The translations under genes and the position numbers were made by a program. The notes under the pieces are model-generated. The model had not been told where the DNA came from and ran no database searches. It worked only from the letters and a program-made list of their open reading frames with translations. DNA of 64,000 nt from Brucella rhizosphaerae (lineage in GTDB: Bacteria; Pseudomonadota; Alphaproteobacteria; Rhizobiales; Rhizobiaceae): NCBI RefSeq assembly GCF_002252475.1, contig NZ_NNRK01000034.1, forward strand, positions 186,001 through 250,000. The letters are read 5' to 3'. Below are positions 45,942 to 54,341 of this stretch, piece by piece. How positions within the stretch are numbered: position 1 is the first letter of the stretch; each line of letters starts with the position of its first letter.

Positions 45942-47570
45942 ATGCTTATTAATCGTCGTCACGCATTGGGTTTGATGGGAGCTGCTGCAGGCACTTTCGT
46001 CCTGCCGGGTATTGTTCGCGCCAATGAGCGCCGCTCGATCACGATTGCAGTGCAGAAGATCACCAACAACAACACGCTCGACATCTGGAACGAGCAGTCG
46101 AATGTTGGCGAACGCGTGTTCTTTCCCAATCTGTGGGAAGGCTTGATCCTGCGTGACTGGATGGGCAATCAGGGACCTGTTCCCGGCCTTGCTACCGAAT
46201 GGAAGCGTCTTGATGACAAGACCATCGAGCTTAAGCTTCGCCAGGGTGTGAAGTTCCACAATGGCGATGAACTAACCGCAGAAGATGTGGTTTTCTCGTT
46301 CTCCGACGAGCGTCTTTTTGCAGGCACCGAGCCGTCGGGCGGCAAGACGCTTTACGAAGCAAACTTCAAGCCGCAGACTGCAAAAGAACTGCCTGCTGCA
46401 ATTCCAGGGATTTCGCGCCGTTTGTGGCCAGCCCTTCGTGGTGTAGAAGCCGTCGACAAATATACCGTGCGCTTTCACAATGCGACGCCAGATGTCACAC
46501 TCGAAGGCCGCCTTTATGCCTTCGGTTCACAGATCGCAAACAAGCGCGCGTGGGACGAAGCAAACTCCTATACTGACTGGGCACGCAAGCCTGTCACAAC
46601 GGGTCCTTACAAAGTTACCGATTACAAGCCGGACGTCGAACTGGTTCTTGAAGCGCATGACGAATATTGGGGTGGACGTCCTCCATTGCAGCGTATCCGC
46701 TTTGTTGAAGTCCCGGAAGTTGCAAGCCGCGTAAACGGCCTGATTTCCGGTCAGTACGATTTCGCTTGCGATCTTCCGCCAGATCAGATCGGCAATGTTG
46801 CGAACAATCCGGGTCTTGAAGTTCAGAGCTCGACCATCTGGAACCACCGCACGACGATTTTCAACACGCAGAATGAAGTTCTGCGCGATCCGCTTGTTCG
46901 TCGCGCGATGACCCATTCGATTGATCGTCAGGCAATCGTGGATTCGCTTTGGGCCGGTCAGACTGTGGTGCCTGCAGGCCTGCAGTTTGAAAGCTTCCGC
47001 ACTTCCGACATGTTTGTCGAAGGTTGGGCACCACCGCAGTTCGACCCGGAACTCGCCCGCGATCTGCTCAAGCAGTCCAATTATAAGGGCGATGCGATCC
47101 CTTACCGCCTGCTCAATAACTACTACACCAACCAGACCCCGACCGCTCAGGTTCTTGTTGAAATGTGGAAGCAGGTTGGCCTGAATGTTGAGATCGAGAT
47201 GAAGGAAAACTGGGCGCAGATTCACGATCCGGCAGGCACCAAGGGTGTTCGCGACTGGTCGGCATCCAACAACATCAATGATCCGATCACGCCGATGGTG
47301 GTGCAGTTTGGCCCCAATGGCGAAGTCCAGCAGAAGAAAGACTGGTCGAACGACGAGATCAACAAGCTGTCGGTCATCATGGAAACATCGACGGATCGCG
47401 AAGAGCGCAAGAAGGCAATCAAGCGCATGCTTGAAATCTGCGAGCGCGAAGATCCGGTTTACAATGTCCTGCATCAGAATGCCGTGTTCACCGGCATGAA
47501 GAAGGAACTGAAGTGGAAAGCCGCTCCGGCCTTCGCCATGGATTTCCGTTCAAACAACTGGAACGTCTGA
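45942..47570 (+). CDS. Peptide/opine-type ABC solute-binding protein (SBP family 5)
   Basis: Periplasmic binding protein of 542 residues. The N-terminus INRRHALGLMGAAAGTF has an RR pair and hydrophobic core, which suggests a twin-arginine or Sec signal, with cleavage near IVRA-NE. The DppA/OppA-like motifs PNLWEGL, PVPGLATEW, KLRQGVKFHNGD(E) and the C-terminal NVLHQNAVF are typical. Family 5 members bind peptides, nickel, opines or phosphodiester sugars. Linked to the importer genes at 47.8-51.7 kb, then to a GDPD gene and an isomerase, so the solute may be a phosphodiester rather than a peptide. Confidence 0.9.
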   Translation: MLINRRHALGLMGAAAGTFVLPGIVRANERRSITIAVQKITNNNTLDIWNEQSNVGERVFFPNLWEGLILRDWMGNQGPVPGLATEWKRLDDKTIELKLRQGVKFHNGDELTAEDVVFSFSDERLFAGTEPSGGKTLYEANFKPQTAKELPAAIPGISRRLWPALRGVEAVDKYTVRFHNATPDVTLEGRLYAFGSQIANKRAWDEANSYTDWARKPVTTGPYKVTDYKPDVELVLEAHDEYWGGRPPLQRIRFVEVPEVASRVNGLISGQYDFACDLPPDQIGNVANNPGLEVQSSTIWNHRTTIFNTQNEVLRDPLVRRAMTHSIDRQAIVDSLWAGQTVVPAGLQFESFRTSDMFVEGWAPPQFDPELARDLLKQSNYKGDAIPYRLLNNYYTNQTPTAQVLVEMWKQVGLNVEIEMKENWAQIHDPAGTKGVRDWSASNNINDPITPMVVQFGPNGEVQQKKDWSNDEINKLSVIMETSTDREERKKAIKRMLEICEREDPVYNVLHQNAVFTGMKKELKWKAAPAFAMDFRSNNWNV

Positions 47571-47578
47571 TCCTGATG

Positions 47579-47612
47579 AATGGCTGGCGCGATTATGCGT
47601 CAGCCATTTTTT
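47579..47612 (+). terminator. hairpin after the SBP gene (attenuator)
   Basis: AATGGCTGGCG...CGTCAGCCATT then TTTT, just after the SBP stop. Typical of operons that make more SBP than ATPase and permease. Confidence 0.7.
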
Positions 47613-47614
47613 AA

Positions 47615-47660
47615 AGCGCTTCCCGAAAAATATGAAACGGTTTTCGGACAAGATGCGCGG
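47615..47660. repeat. dispersed palindromic repeat, copy 8
   Basis: AGCGCTTCCCGAAAAATATG...AGATGCGCGG; followed by an extra perfect palindrome CGATCTGATT-C-AATCAGATCG at 47684-47704, the second hairpin module of the longer repeat type. Confidence 0.75.
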
Positions 47661-47834
47661 AAAAAGCAAATGTTGAGACGCGCCGATCTGATTCAATCAG
47701 ATCGAACCGCGCTCTACTGCATGATTTAAACTGTTAGAGCGACCTTTGTGCGGCCAATAGGGCGCAGGGCGCTCTAATGAAGTGCATCTGAAAATCGCCA
47801 GTAACCGCGATTGACCGAGCGAAAGGAGAAGACG

Positions 47835-48848
47835 GTGGCATTCGTCTCCATTCGGGATTTAAAGGTTTCTTTCAGCGGTGTGCAGGTTCTGCACGGCATC
47901 AATCTCGACATAGACCGGGGTGAAACTCTGGGTCTGGTCGGGGAATCTGGCTGCGGAAAATCTGTGACTTGGCTTGCAGCTCTTGGGCTTTTGCCGGGCA
48001 AAACATCGGTCTCCGGTTCGGTGGTTGTTGACGGTCAGGAGCTTATGGGTGCTCCGCGTTATGTCCAGGAGGGCGTTCGCGGTGGTCGCGTTGCGATGAT
48101 TTTTCAGGACCCGAGTTCGTCGCTCAATCCGGTGAAGAAAGTCGGGCCGCAGATCGTGGAATCCTTGTCTCTCCATCGTGGATTGAAAGGCAATGCCGCA
48201 CGCCTTGAAGCGATAAAGCTTATGGAACGTGTTGGTATTCCCGATGCGGCACACCGCTTTGATCTCTTTCCGCATGAATTTTCCGGCGGTCAGTGCCAGC
48301 GCATCATGATCGCAATTGCTCTGGCCGGAGAGCCGGATGTGCTGATCGCGGATGAGCCGACCACAGCACTCGATGTCACTATTCAGGCGCAGATTCTCGA
48401 TCTCCTGAACCAGATCAGGCAGGAAACCGGTATGGCTATCGTGTTCATCAGCCATGATCTGGGCGCAGTCAGCCAGATATGTGAGCGGGTGTGCGTTATG
48501 TATGCCGGACGTATCGTTGAAAGCGCACGAACGCCTGAATTGTTTGAGATGCCTAAACATCCTTATACGCTCGGCTTGTTTGACGCTATTCCAAGGCTCG
48601 ATGGCGGGCGCGAAAGATTGCGTGCCATTCCGGGCACTGTTCCCGACCCCAGACATTTGCCGCAAGGCTGCGCGTTTGCCCCCCGCTGTTCGCAAGCAAC
48701 AGAGCAATGCGAAACCCATATTCCGGAACTTCAGCAGTTTACTGCGCAAAAGGTCGCCTGCTTCAACGCGGTTGATGTGACGAAGACCATATTCGTCGAT
48801 GCTGTGCCTTCCCATCACGCTGTTGGCGCGCAAGGAGCGGCGGCATGA
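47835..48848 (+). CDS. Peptide-type ABC importer ATPase (DppD/OppD-like)
   Basis: ATP-binding subunit of 337 residues. A GTG start with AGGAGA 5 bp upstream is chosen; an ORF 8 codons longer is less likely. Walker A GESGCGKS is at about 36-43, signature FSGGQCQR, Walker B ADEPTTALD, H-loop SHDLGAVSQ. The C-terminal FAPRCSQATEQCE and HIPELQQF region is the oligopeptide-binding extension seen in DppD and OppD. Its stop overlaps the next ATPase gene by 4 bp (ATGA). Confidence 0.93.
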   Translation: MAFVSIRDLKVSFSGVQVLHGINLDIDRGETLGLVGESGCGKSVTWLAALGLLPGKTSVSGSVVVDGQELMGAPRYVQEGVRGGRVAMIFQDPSSSLNPVKKVGPQIVESLSLHRGLKGNAARLEAIKLMERVGIPDAAHRFDLFPHEFSGGQCQRIMIAIALAGEPDVLIADEPTTALDVTIQAQILDLLNQIRQETGMAIVFISHDLGAVSQICERVCVMYAGRIVESARTPELFEMPKHPYTLGLFDAIPRLDGGRERLRAIPGTVPDPRHLPQGCAFAPRCSQATEQCETHIPELQQFTAQKVACFNAVDVTKTIFVDAVPSHHAVGAQGAAA

Positions 48849-49819
48849 GTTTTCTTCTTGAAGCGCGCAATCTCGTTCGCACGTATCAGGGCGGCGGCAT
48901 CTTCAGAAAGAGCGATCCGGTCAAGGCTGTTGATGGGGTAAGCTTGAGTATTCAGCCGGGCGAGACCGTTGGTATTGTGGGCGAATCCGGTTGCGGCAAG
49001 TCTACGCTCGGTCGCATGTTGCTGGGCATTGATGATGCCACCGAAGGCGAAGTGCTTTTCGACGGCAAGCCGTTGCCACCGCGCAATACGCTCGAATGGC
49101 GCAAACTTCGCGCTCAGATGCAGCTGGTTTTTCAGGACCCACTCGCAGCCCTCGACCGTCGGCTGACTATTGCGGTGCAGATCGGTGAGCCATTGCAGAT
49201 ACATGGTATCGCAAAAGGAGCGGAGCTTAAGGACCGTGTTGATGAGCTGATGATATCGGTGGGGCTCAGACGCGATCAGGGCGACCGTTATCCGCATGAA
49301 TTGTCGGGCGGCCAGCGCCAGCGGGTCATCATAGCGCGCGCGCTTGCAACAAGTCCGCGATTGCTGGTTTGCGATGAGCCGGTTTCGGCACTCGATGTTT
49401 CCATTCAGGCACAGGTCGTCAATCTGCTGCGCGATCTGCAGGAACGGCATGGTGTTGCCATGGTTTTCATCAGTCATGATCTCAAGGTCGTGCGCAATAT
49501 CTGCGACCGCGTGGCGGTCATGTATCTCGGCAAGATTGTCGAGGAGGCCAGTTCCGGTGTGATCTTCGATACACCGCAACACCCTTATACCAAGGCACTG
49601 GTTTCCTCGGTTCCGGTTCCGGGGAAGCTGCTTGAGCACCGCATGATTCTTAAGGGTGAGCCGCCAAATCCTGCCAATCGACCGGAAGGATGCGTTTTCC
49701 ATCCGCGTTGTCCGATGGCAGGCTTCCAGTGTCAAACCACAATGCCAGAACTTGAAATTACCGGTTACGACCGGCGGACCGCTTGTCATTTTGTCGAGCA
49801 GGTCAAAGCTGCGGCGTGA
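48845..49819 (+). CDS. Peptide-type ABC importer ATPase (DppF/OppF-like)
   Basis: Second ATP-binding subunit, 324 residues. Walker [10 protein letters not shown] (about 46-54), signature LSGGQRQR and Walker [10 protein letters not shown], with the C-terminal extension [16 protein letters not shown]. Pairs with the DppD-like ATPase. The permease gene follows after 7 bp. Confidence 0.93.
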   Translation: MSFLLEARNLVRTYQGGGIFRKSDPVKAVDGVSLSIQPGETVGIVGESGCGKSTLGRMLLGIDDATEGEVLFDGKPLPPRNTLEWRKLRAQMQLVFQDPLAALDRRLTIAVQIGEPLQIHGIAKGAELKDRVDELMISVGLRRDQGDRYPHELSGGQRQRVIIARALATSPRLLVCDEPVSALDVSIQAQVVNLLRDLQERHGVAMVFISHDLKVVRNICDRVAVMYLGKIVEEASSGVIFDTPQHPYTKALVSSVPVPGKLLEHRMILKGEPPNPANRPEGCVFHPRCPMAGFQCQTTMPELEITGYDRRTACHFVEQVKAAA

Positions 49820-49826
49820 GGTTTGA

Positions 49827-50753
49827 ATGTTTTCTTATATAGCGTCCCGTTTTTTCCGCGCGCTGGTCACCGTGTTTCTGGTCATGACTTTCGCTTTCGT
49901 TGTTTTGCGCATGTCGGGCGATCCTGCACAGATTATGCTTGGTCCTGATGCGCCGCAGGAATCCATTGACGCGTTTCGCAAGGCCTGGGGGCTGGATGAC
50001 CCGCTATGGCTTCAATATCTCTCTTATCTCAAGGGCATATTGAGCTTCGACTTCGGTGTCTCCATGCGAGACAAGGCACCGGCCATCGATCTGGTGTTGC
50101 AGCGTATTCCTGCAACGCTTCAAATCACTATACCGGCTCTGATTATCAAGCTGTGCCTTGGCATTCCGGCAGGCGTCTATGCGGCCCTGCATCGTCAGGG
50201 TTTTGCAGATCGTGGCGTTATCACGCTGTCCATTCTTGGCTTTACGGTGCCGTCTTTCGTGCTTGGTCTGGTGCTGGTTCTGATCTTTTCTATCCAGCTC
50301 GGCGTCCTGCCGTCCGGTGGCAGCGACACGTGGATACATGGCATTCTGCCAACACTGACGATTGCCATCGGCGGCACGGCAATTCTGGCGCGCTTTTCCC
50401 GCTCTGCAATGATCGAAGTTCTTGGCCGTCCCTATATCCGCACGGCTTCCGCCAAGGGTGTGAGCTGGCATGACGTTGTATGGAAACACGCGCTGCCCAA
50501 CGCTTCTGTGCCGATTGTAACCATCGTCGGCTTCATGGTCGGATCGCTGATTGCGGGTGCGGTTGTGGTCGAGACGATCTTTTCCTGGCCCGGCGTTGGA
50601 CGCCTGCTTGTCGTTTCGGTTGCCAATCGCGATCTTGCCGTTGTGCAGTGCCTTCTTCTGATGATTGCAAGCTGCATGGTCGTCTCCAACCTCATTGTCG
50701 ATGTTCTCTACGGCGTTCTTGATCCACGCCTGAGATCAAAGGCTGCGCATTAG
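49827..50753 (+). CDS. ABC importer permease (DppB/OppB-like)
   Basis: Six-helix permease of 308 residues, with the DppB N-terminal signature (RFFRALVTVFLVMTFAFVV, then GDPAQIMLGPDAP) and the EAA loop YIRTASAKGVSWHDVVWKHALPN. It has five or six further hydrophobic helices. A REP-like repeat follows the stop, in front of the second permease. Confidence 0.93.
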   Translation: MFSYIASRFFRALVTVFLVMTFAFVVLRMSGDPAQIMLGPDAPQESIDAFRKAWGLDDPLWLQYLSYLKGILSFDFGVSMRDKAPAIDLVLQRIPATLQITIPALIIKLCLGIPAGVYAALHRQGFADRGVITLSILGFTVPSFVLGLVLVLIFSIQLGVLPSGGSDTWIHGILPTLTIAIGGTAILARFSRSAMIEVLGRPYIRTASAKGVSWHDVVWKHALPNASVPIVTIVGFMVGSLIAGAVVVETIFSWPGVGRLLVVSVANRDLAVVQCLLLMIASCMVVSNLIVDVLYGVLDPRLRSKAAH

Positions 50754-50800
50754 AGCATGTCGCGAAAAAGTGGATACCGGTGTTCCGATAACGACATGCG
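50752..50800. repeat. dispersed palindromic repeat, copy 9
   Basis: AGAGCATGTCGCGAAAAAGTGGAT...TAACGACATGCG; inside the ABC operon, between the two permease genes. Confidence 0.75.
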
Positions 50801-50857
50801 TGAATACATAAACTTAAAGCGCGTCGCATGGATGCGATCCGCTCCAAAGGGCAGATG

Positions 50858-51733
50858 ATGGCCGATACAACTCTTCACAGCACCACAGCAATCCGTGCGC
50901 CCGGGCTTATAACCCGCCTGCGCAAGTCGGTGCCTGCAAGCGTCGCATTCGCGATTTTCTGGCTTGGTTTGATGCTTTTCGTGGTGTTCTTCGCCGATCT
51001 GTTGCGGCCATACCCAATCACCAAAATGGACCTGATGGCACGTCTGGTTCCTTTTGGCACGCCCGGACATTGGCTGGGTACGGATGAACTTGGACGCGAT
51101 GTTTATTCGCGTCTTATCCAGTCGATCCGCGTTTCACTCATCATTGCTTTTGGCGCGACGATCCTCTCGGCGTTCTTCGGAACGCTGCTCGGCTTTCTCG
51201 CTGCCCGGTTTCGTGGCTGGGTGGAGCAGGTGGTGCTGATGCTGGCGGATTTTCAGGCCGCACTTCCGTTCATGGTGCTGGCTCTCGCTGTGCTGGCCTT
51301 CTTTGGCAACTCGCTGACGCTGCTGATCTGTCTCATGGGGTTCTATGGCTGGGAACGTTATGCACGTATCGCACGCGGGCTTGCCATTTCTGCCGGTGCG
51401 CAGGGCTATGCCAGTGCAGTCGTACAGCTGGGCGCTACGCCGTTCCGGGTCTATTTTCATCACATTCTGCCGAATGTTGCATCGACCTTGATCGTGTCGA
51501 TGACGCTGACTTTCCCGGAAATTATCCTGATGGAATCCGGGCTTTCGTTTCTTGGCCTTGGCGTACAGCCCCCGGCCACTTCTCTGGGCAACATGGTTGG
51601 CTTCGCGCGTGAATATCTGACGCAGGCGCCGTGGATCATGCTGGCACCGGCTGTGGTGATCGTACTGACAACCCTTTCAATTTCACTTCTCGGGGACTGG
51701 TTGCGCGACAAGCTGGACCCAACCGTTCAATAG
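50858..51733 (+). CDS. ABC importer permease (DppC/OppC-like)
   Basis: Permease of 291 residues. ATG 50858 has AAGGG 6 bp upstream; ATG 50855 is the neighbouring alternative. The DppC motif HWLGTDELGRDVYSRL, the EAA loop GYASAVVQLGATPFRVYFHHILPN and C-terminal SFLGLGVQPPATSLGNM are typical. First helix about 30-50 in FAIFWLGLMLFVVFFADLL. GDPD follows after 10 bp. Confidence 0.93.
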   Translation: MADTTLHSTTAIRAPGLITRLRKSVPASVAFAIFWLGLMLFVVFFADLLRPYPITKMDLMARLVPFGTPGHWLGTDELGRDVYSRLIQSIRVSLIIAFGATILSAFFGTLLGFLAARFRGWVEQVVLMLADFQAALPFMVLALAVLAFFGNSLTLLICLMGFYGWERYARIARGLAISAGAQGYASAVVQLGATPFRVYFHHILPNVASTLIVSMTLTFPEIILMESGLSFLGLGVQPPATSLGNMVGFAREYLTQAPWIMLAPAVVIVLTTLSISLLGDWLRDKLDPTVQ

Positions 51734-51743
51734 GAATATCGCA

Positions 51744-52511
51744 ATGATAAAGATCATGGCGCATCGTGGTGCGCGCAATCTGTGGGCTGAAAACTCGCTG
51801 ACCGGTTTCAGAAACGTGCTGAAGCTGGATGTGGATAGCGTCGAGTTCGACCTTCACTTGACAAATGCCGGGCAGATTTTGGTTATCCATGACAGCACGC
51901 TGGAGCGTACGACAGACGCTCAGGGCTATGTCCGGGATCTGGATGACGATGCACGTCGTTCCATTCGTCTCAAAGACGAGCCGGGCAATGTGACCGAGGA
52001 TAGTATTCCGACTTTCGAGGAAGTGCTGGATGTCTTTTCCACGAGACCCGAACTCAAGCTTTATGTCGAACTGAAGTCGGGCCCCGACGGCAAGCCTTAT
52101 GAGGGACTGGTCGAAAAGGCCGTCGAAATCCTCAAGGCACGCGGCATTGAAGAACGCATCGTCTTGCATTCCTTCGACCGCAGTGTCGTTGAGCATTGCG
52201 CCGAAGTTGCCCCGGAAATCGAGCGACTGATGTCACTCAATGCCGAATGGGTTGAGCGCAATGGCGGGCTTGAGCATTTCTTCGCAAGCGTCGAACCGCT
52301 GGTTCAGTATGTCGGCGTTCATCATGCGCTGTTTGAGGCTGAGTTCGAGCGCATTACGTCGCTGTTTCCTAATGAACGTCTCGGCGTATGGACGCTCAAC
52401 GAGCGCGACCTGATCGATCGCTGGATGCAACGCGATGTTGCTTACATCACGTCGGATAGTCCTGATCTGGTGATCGCGTCGCGCCTTGCTCTCGCTAAAC
52501 AGCCGGCCTGA
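51744..52511 (+). CDS. Glycerophosphodiester phosphodiesterase (UgpQ type)
   Basis: TIM-barrel phosphodiesterase of 255 residues. The active-site motifs AHRGARNLWAENS and LVIHDSTLERTT are intact, and KLYVELKSG carries metal-ligand residues. No signal peptide: cytosolic, like UgpQ. It hydrolyses glycerophosphodiesters or related sugar phosphodiesters brought in by a transporter. It is co-oriented with and 10 bp after the DppC-like gene. In Agrobacterium the agrocinopine operon pairs an ABC importer of this family with a GDPD-like enzyme; the analogy is inference. Confidence 0.9.
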   Translation: MIKIMAHRGARNLWAENSLTGFRNVLKLDVDSVEFDLHLTNAGQILVIHDSTLERTTDAQGYVRDLDDDARRSIRLKDEPGNVTEDSIPTFEEVLDVFSTRPELKLYVELKSGPDGKPYEGLVEKAVEILKARGIEERIVLHSFDRSVVEHCAEVAPEIERLMSLNAEWVERNGGLEHFFASVEPLVQYVGVHHALFEAEFERITSLFPNERLGVWTLNERDLIDRWMQRDVAYITSDSPDLVIASRLALAKQPA

Positions 52512-52558
52512 AAACTTCAATTCTCGAAACTCTATCTGGTCAACTTCAGGAAAACATC

Positions 52559-53377
52559 ATGTCTGATCTGCCGCTGCTCGGTGCCGCCGTGCCCTTGTCG
52601 TATCTCGAAAACCATCTCGACTTCATCCTGTCGGAACATCGCGATCTGGAAATTCAGGATTTCTTTGATGTCAGCCTGCTGAAGGGCGACTGGAAAACGC
52701 CGGCAAACCGTATAAGGACGTTGCTGGATGGCTATCAGGGGCGTCTCGGCATTCATGGCCCTTTCTGGGGGCTCAATATGTCGAACCCGGATGAAGATAT
52801 TCGCAACATCGTGCGTGAGCGTTATCTCAAGGGCCTGGAAGTCTGCGAATATATCGGTGCAACGCAGATGGTCGTTCACAGCCCGTATAATTTCTGGTTC
52901 AACAACAATCGCGACAATGCGCTGGAAAGTGCACAGAACATGGTCGATTACGCCCATGACACGCTTGCGCTGGTCGTCAAACGTGCAGAAGAAATCGGCT
53001 GTACGCTGGTGATCGAAAACATTGAAGATATCGATCCGGATGCACGTCGCATTCTGGCCGATAGCTTCCAGTCAGGCTCTGTTGCGGTATCGGTCGACAC
53101 TGGCCACGCCCAATTTGCCTATGGCTCCATGGGCGCGCATCCGGTGGATTATTTCATCAGCCGTGCGGGCAATCGTCTTGAGCATGTGCATCTTCAGGAC
53201 GCAGATGGCCATGCCGACCGGCATTGGGCAATCGGCGAAGGCACGATCCGCTGGCATGCGGTCTTTGCCGCTTTGTCGAAGCTTGAAAGCAACCCGCGCC
53301 TGTTGCTCGAACTGCGCGACAAGAATAAAATCCAGCAGTCAGTGCAGTATCTGATGGCGGCGGGATTGGCTCGCTAA
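52559..53377 (+). CDS. Sugar phosphate isomerase/epimerase (AP endonuclease 2 fold)
   Basis: TIM-barrel protein of 272 residues of the xylose-isomerase-like superfamily. Metal-binding positions are seen in HGPFWGL, VIENIEDI, VDTGHAQFAY and VHLQDADG. It probably isomerises or epimerises a sugar (phosphate) freed by the neighbouring GDPD. The last gene of the ABC-GDPD unit, with 47 bp between it and the GDPD gene. The substrate is not predicted. Confidence 0.83.
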   Translation: MSDLPLLGAAVPLSYLENHLDFILSEHRDLEIQDFFDVSLLKGDWKTPANRIRTLLDGYQGRLGIHGPFWGLNMSNPDEDIRNIVRERYLKGLEVCEYIGATQMVVHSPYNFWFNNNRDNALESAQNMVDYAHDTLALVVKRAEEIGCTLVIENIEDIDPDARRILADSFQSGSVAVSVDTGHAQFAYGSMGAHPVDYFISRAGNRLEHVHLQDADGHADRHWAIGEGTIRWHAVFAALSKLESNPRLLLELRDKNKIQQSVQYLMAAGLAR

Positions 53378-53567
53378 TTGCGAAGATTCTGTCTTCTCTG
53401 GCTGTCACGATTGGCAATAGTTTGCCGTTCATGGCAGCCAATTTTTTATGATTGTTCTATCTGGCCCGGTATTCGGATTGAGCGCTGATCGTTCTGAAAT
53501 GAACAAAGCATAGCAAATTCAATTCATTATCGCTTTCCGGTTTTATCACAGAAGCACAGAAAGCAAT

Positions 53568-53603
53568 ATCTGATGCCTGATACATCAGATGTTGACATAT
53601 CAG
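53568..53603 (+). promoter_or_regulatory. Candidate operator/promoter of the GntR gene
   Basis: Nested inverted repeats ATCTGATG-N7-CATCAGAT (53568-53590) and CTGATA/TATCAG (53577-53582 and 53598-53603). A TTGACA hexamer at 53592-53597 overlaps the second. The weak matching -10 region is only a guess. Probable autoregulatory site for the GntR protein encoded at 53656. Confidence 0.45.
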
Positions 53604-53655
53604 TCTGGGTGCTCCAAGATTGTCTGGTAGTTTCGGATGACAGTCAGGTGCGCCC

Positions 53656-54321
53656 TTGCGTGATAGCGTTTCCACATTTTCACCGATCAAGGTGAAGAGC
53701 CTCAGAGATCATGTTCATGACGATCTTCGGGAGGCGATCATTTCGGGGCGTCTGAAATCCGGCGACAGATTAAACGAGCGCCAATTGGCGGCTGATCTGG
53801 GCATCAGCACCAGCCCTCTGAAAGAGGCACTGCGCCAGCTGGAAGGCGAGGGGCTGGTCCGCACGGAAGCGCGGCGCGGGACATTCGTTTCGTTCAATGC
53901 ACGGCAGGCGGAAGAAATGACGCTGGCGCGTGCAGCACTTGAAAGCATTATTGCACGTCAGGCCGCCAAGCATGGCGGTGAGGAAGCTTTTGTTTTTCTC
54001 CGTGCAGTCATTGAGGAAATGCGGGCCGCAGTCGAATCTGGCGATGTGGATGCGCTGATTGAACTCAATGAGAAGTTTCATGATGCCATTCATGAAGCGT
54101 CGGGATGCGAATATCTACGGCGGCTGCAAAACGCACAGCGCATGTATGACCATGCTGCACGGGTGACGGTGTTGTCGCGTGAAGATGTGCGCAGACAATC
54201 GTTTGGCGAACATGAGGCAATCATGCAGGCGATTACTGCAAGAAACGGCGATTTGGCCGAGCGATTGATGCGGGAGCACATCGTGAAGGCGGGGGATACA
54301 CATATCGAACTGGTCTTCTGA
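53656..54321 (+). CDS. GntR-family regulator (FadR subfamily)
   Basis: Regulator of 221 residues, TTG start (GTG codons follow nearby and would remove up to 12 residues). Winged HTH at about 15-80, RDHVHDDLREAIISGRLKSGDRL then ADLGISTSPLKEALRQLE. The C-terminal helical FCD domain (about 90-215) has the EKFHDAIHEASG and FGEHEAIMQAITARNGDLAERLMREHI motifs with metal-binding His/Asp. Placed at the head of the sugar-acid operon, so its ligand is likely a substrate or product of it. Confidence 0.9.
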   Translation: MRDSVSTFSPIKVKSLRDHVHDDLREAIISGRLKSGDRLNERQLAADLGISTSPLKEALRQLEGEGLVRTEARRGTFVSFNARQAEEMTLARAALESIIARQAAKHGGEEAFVFLRAVIEEMRAAVESGDVDALIELNEKFHDAIHEASGCEYLRRLQNAQRMYDHAARVTVLSREDVRRQSFGEHEAIMQAITARNGDLAERLMREHIVKAGDTHIELVF

Positions 54322-54341
54322 CCAGTACCTGGGAGGGTATT

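Noticed and set aside
46527-47474. 315-residue minus-strand ORF antisense to the SBP gene
   Set aside because: Long antisense frame only; the SBP gene is recognisable on the plus strand.
48815-49789. 324-residue minus-strand ORF antisense to the OppF-like gene
   Set aside because: Shadow; no motif, wrong codon composition.
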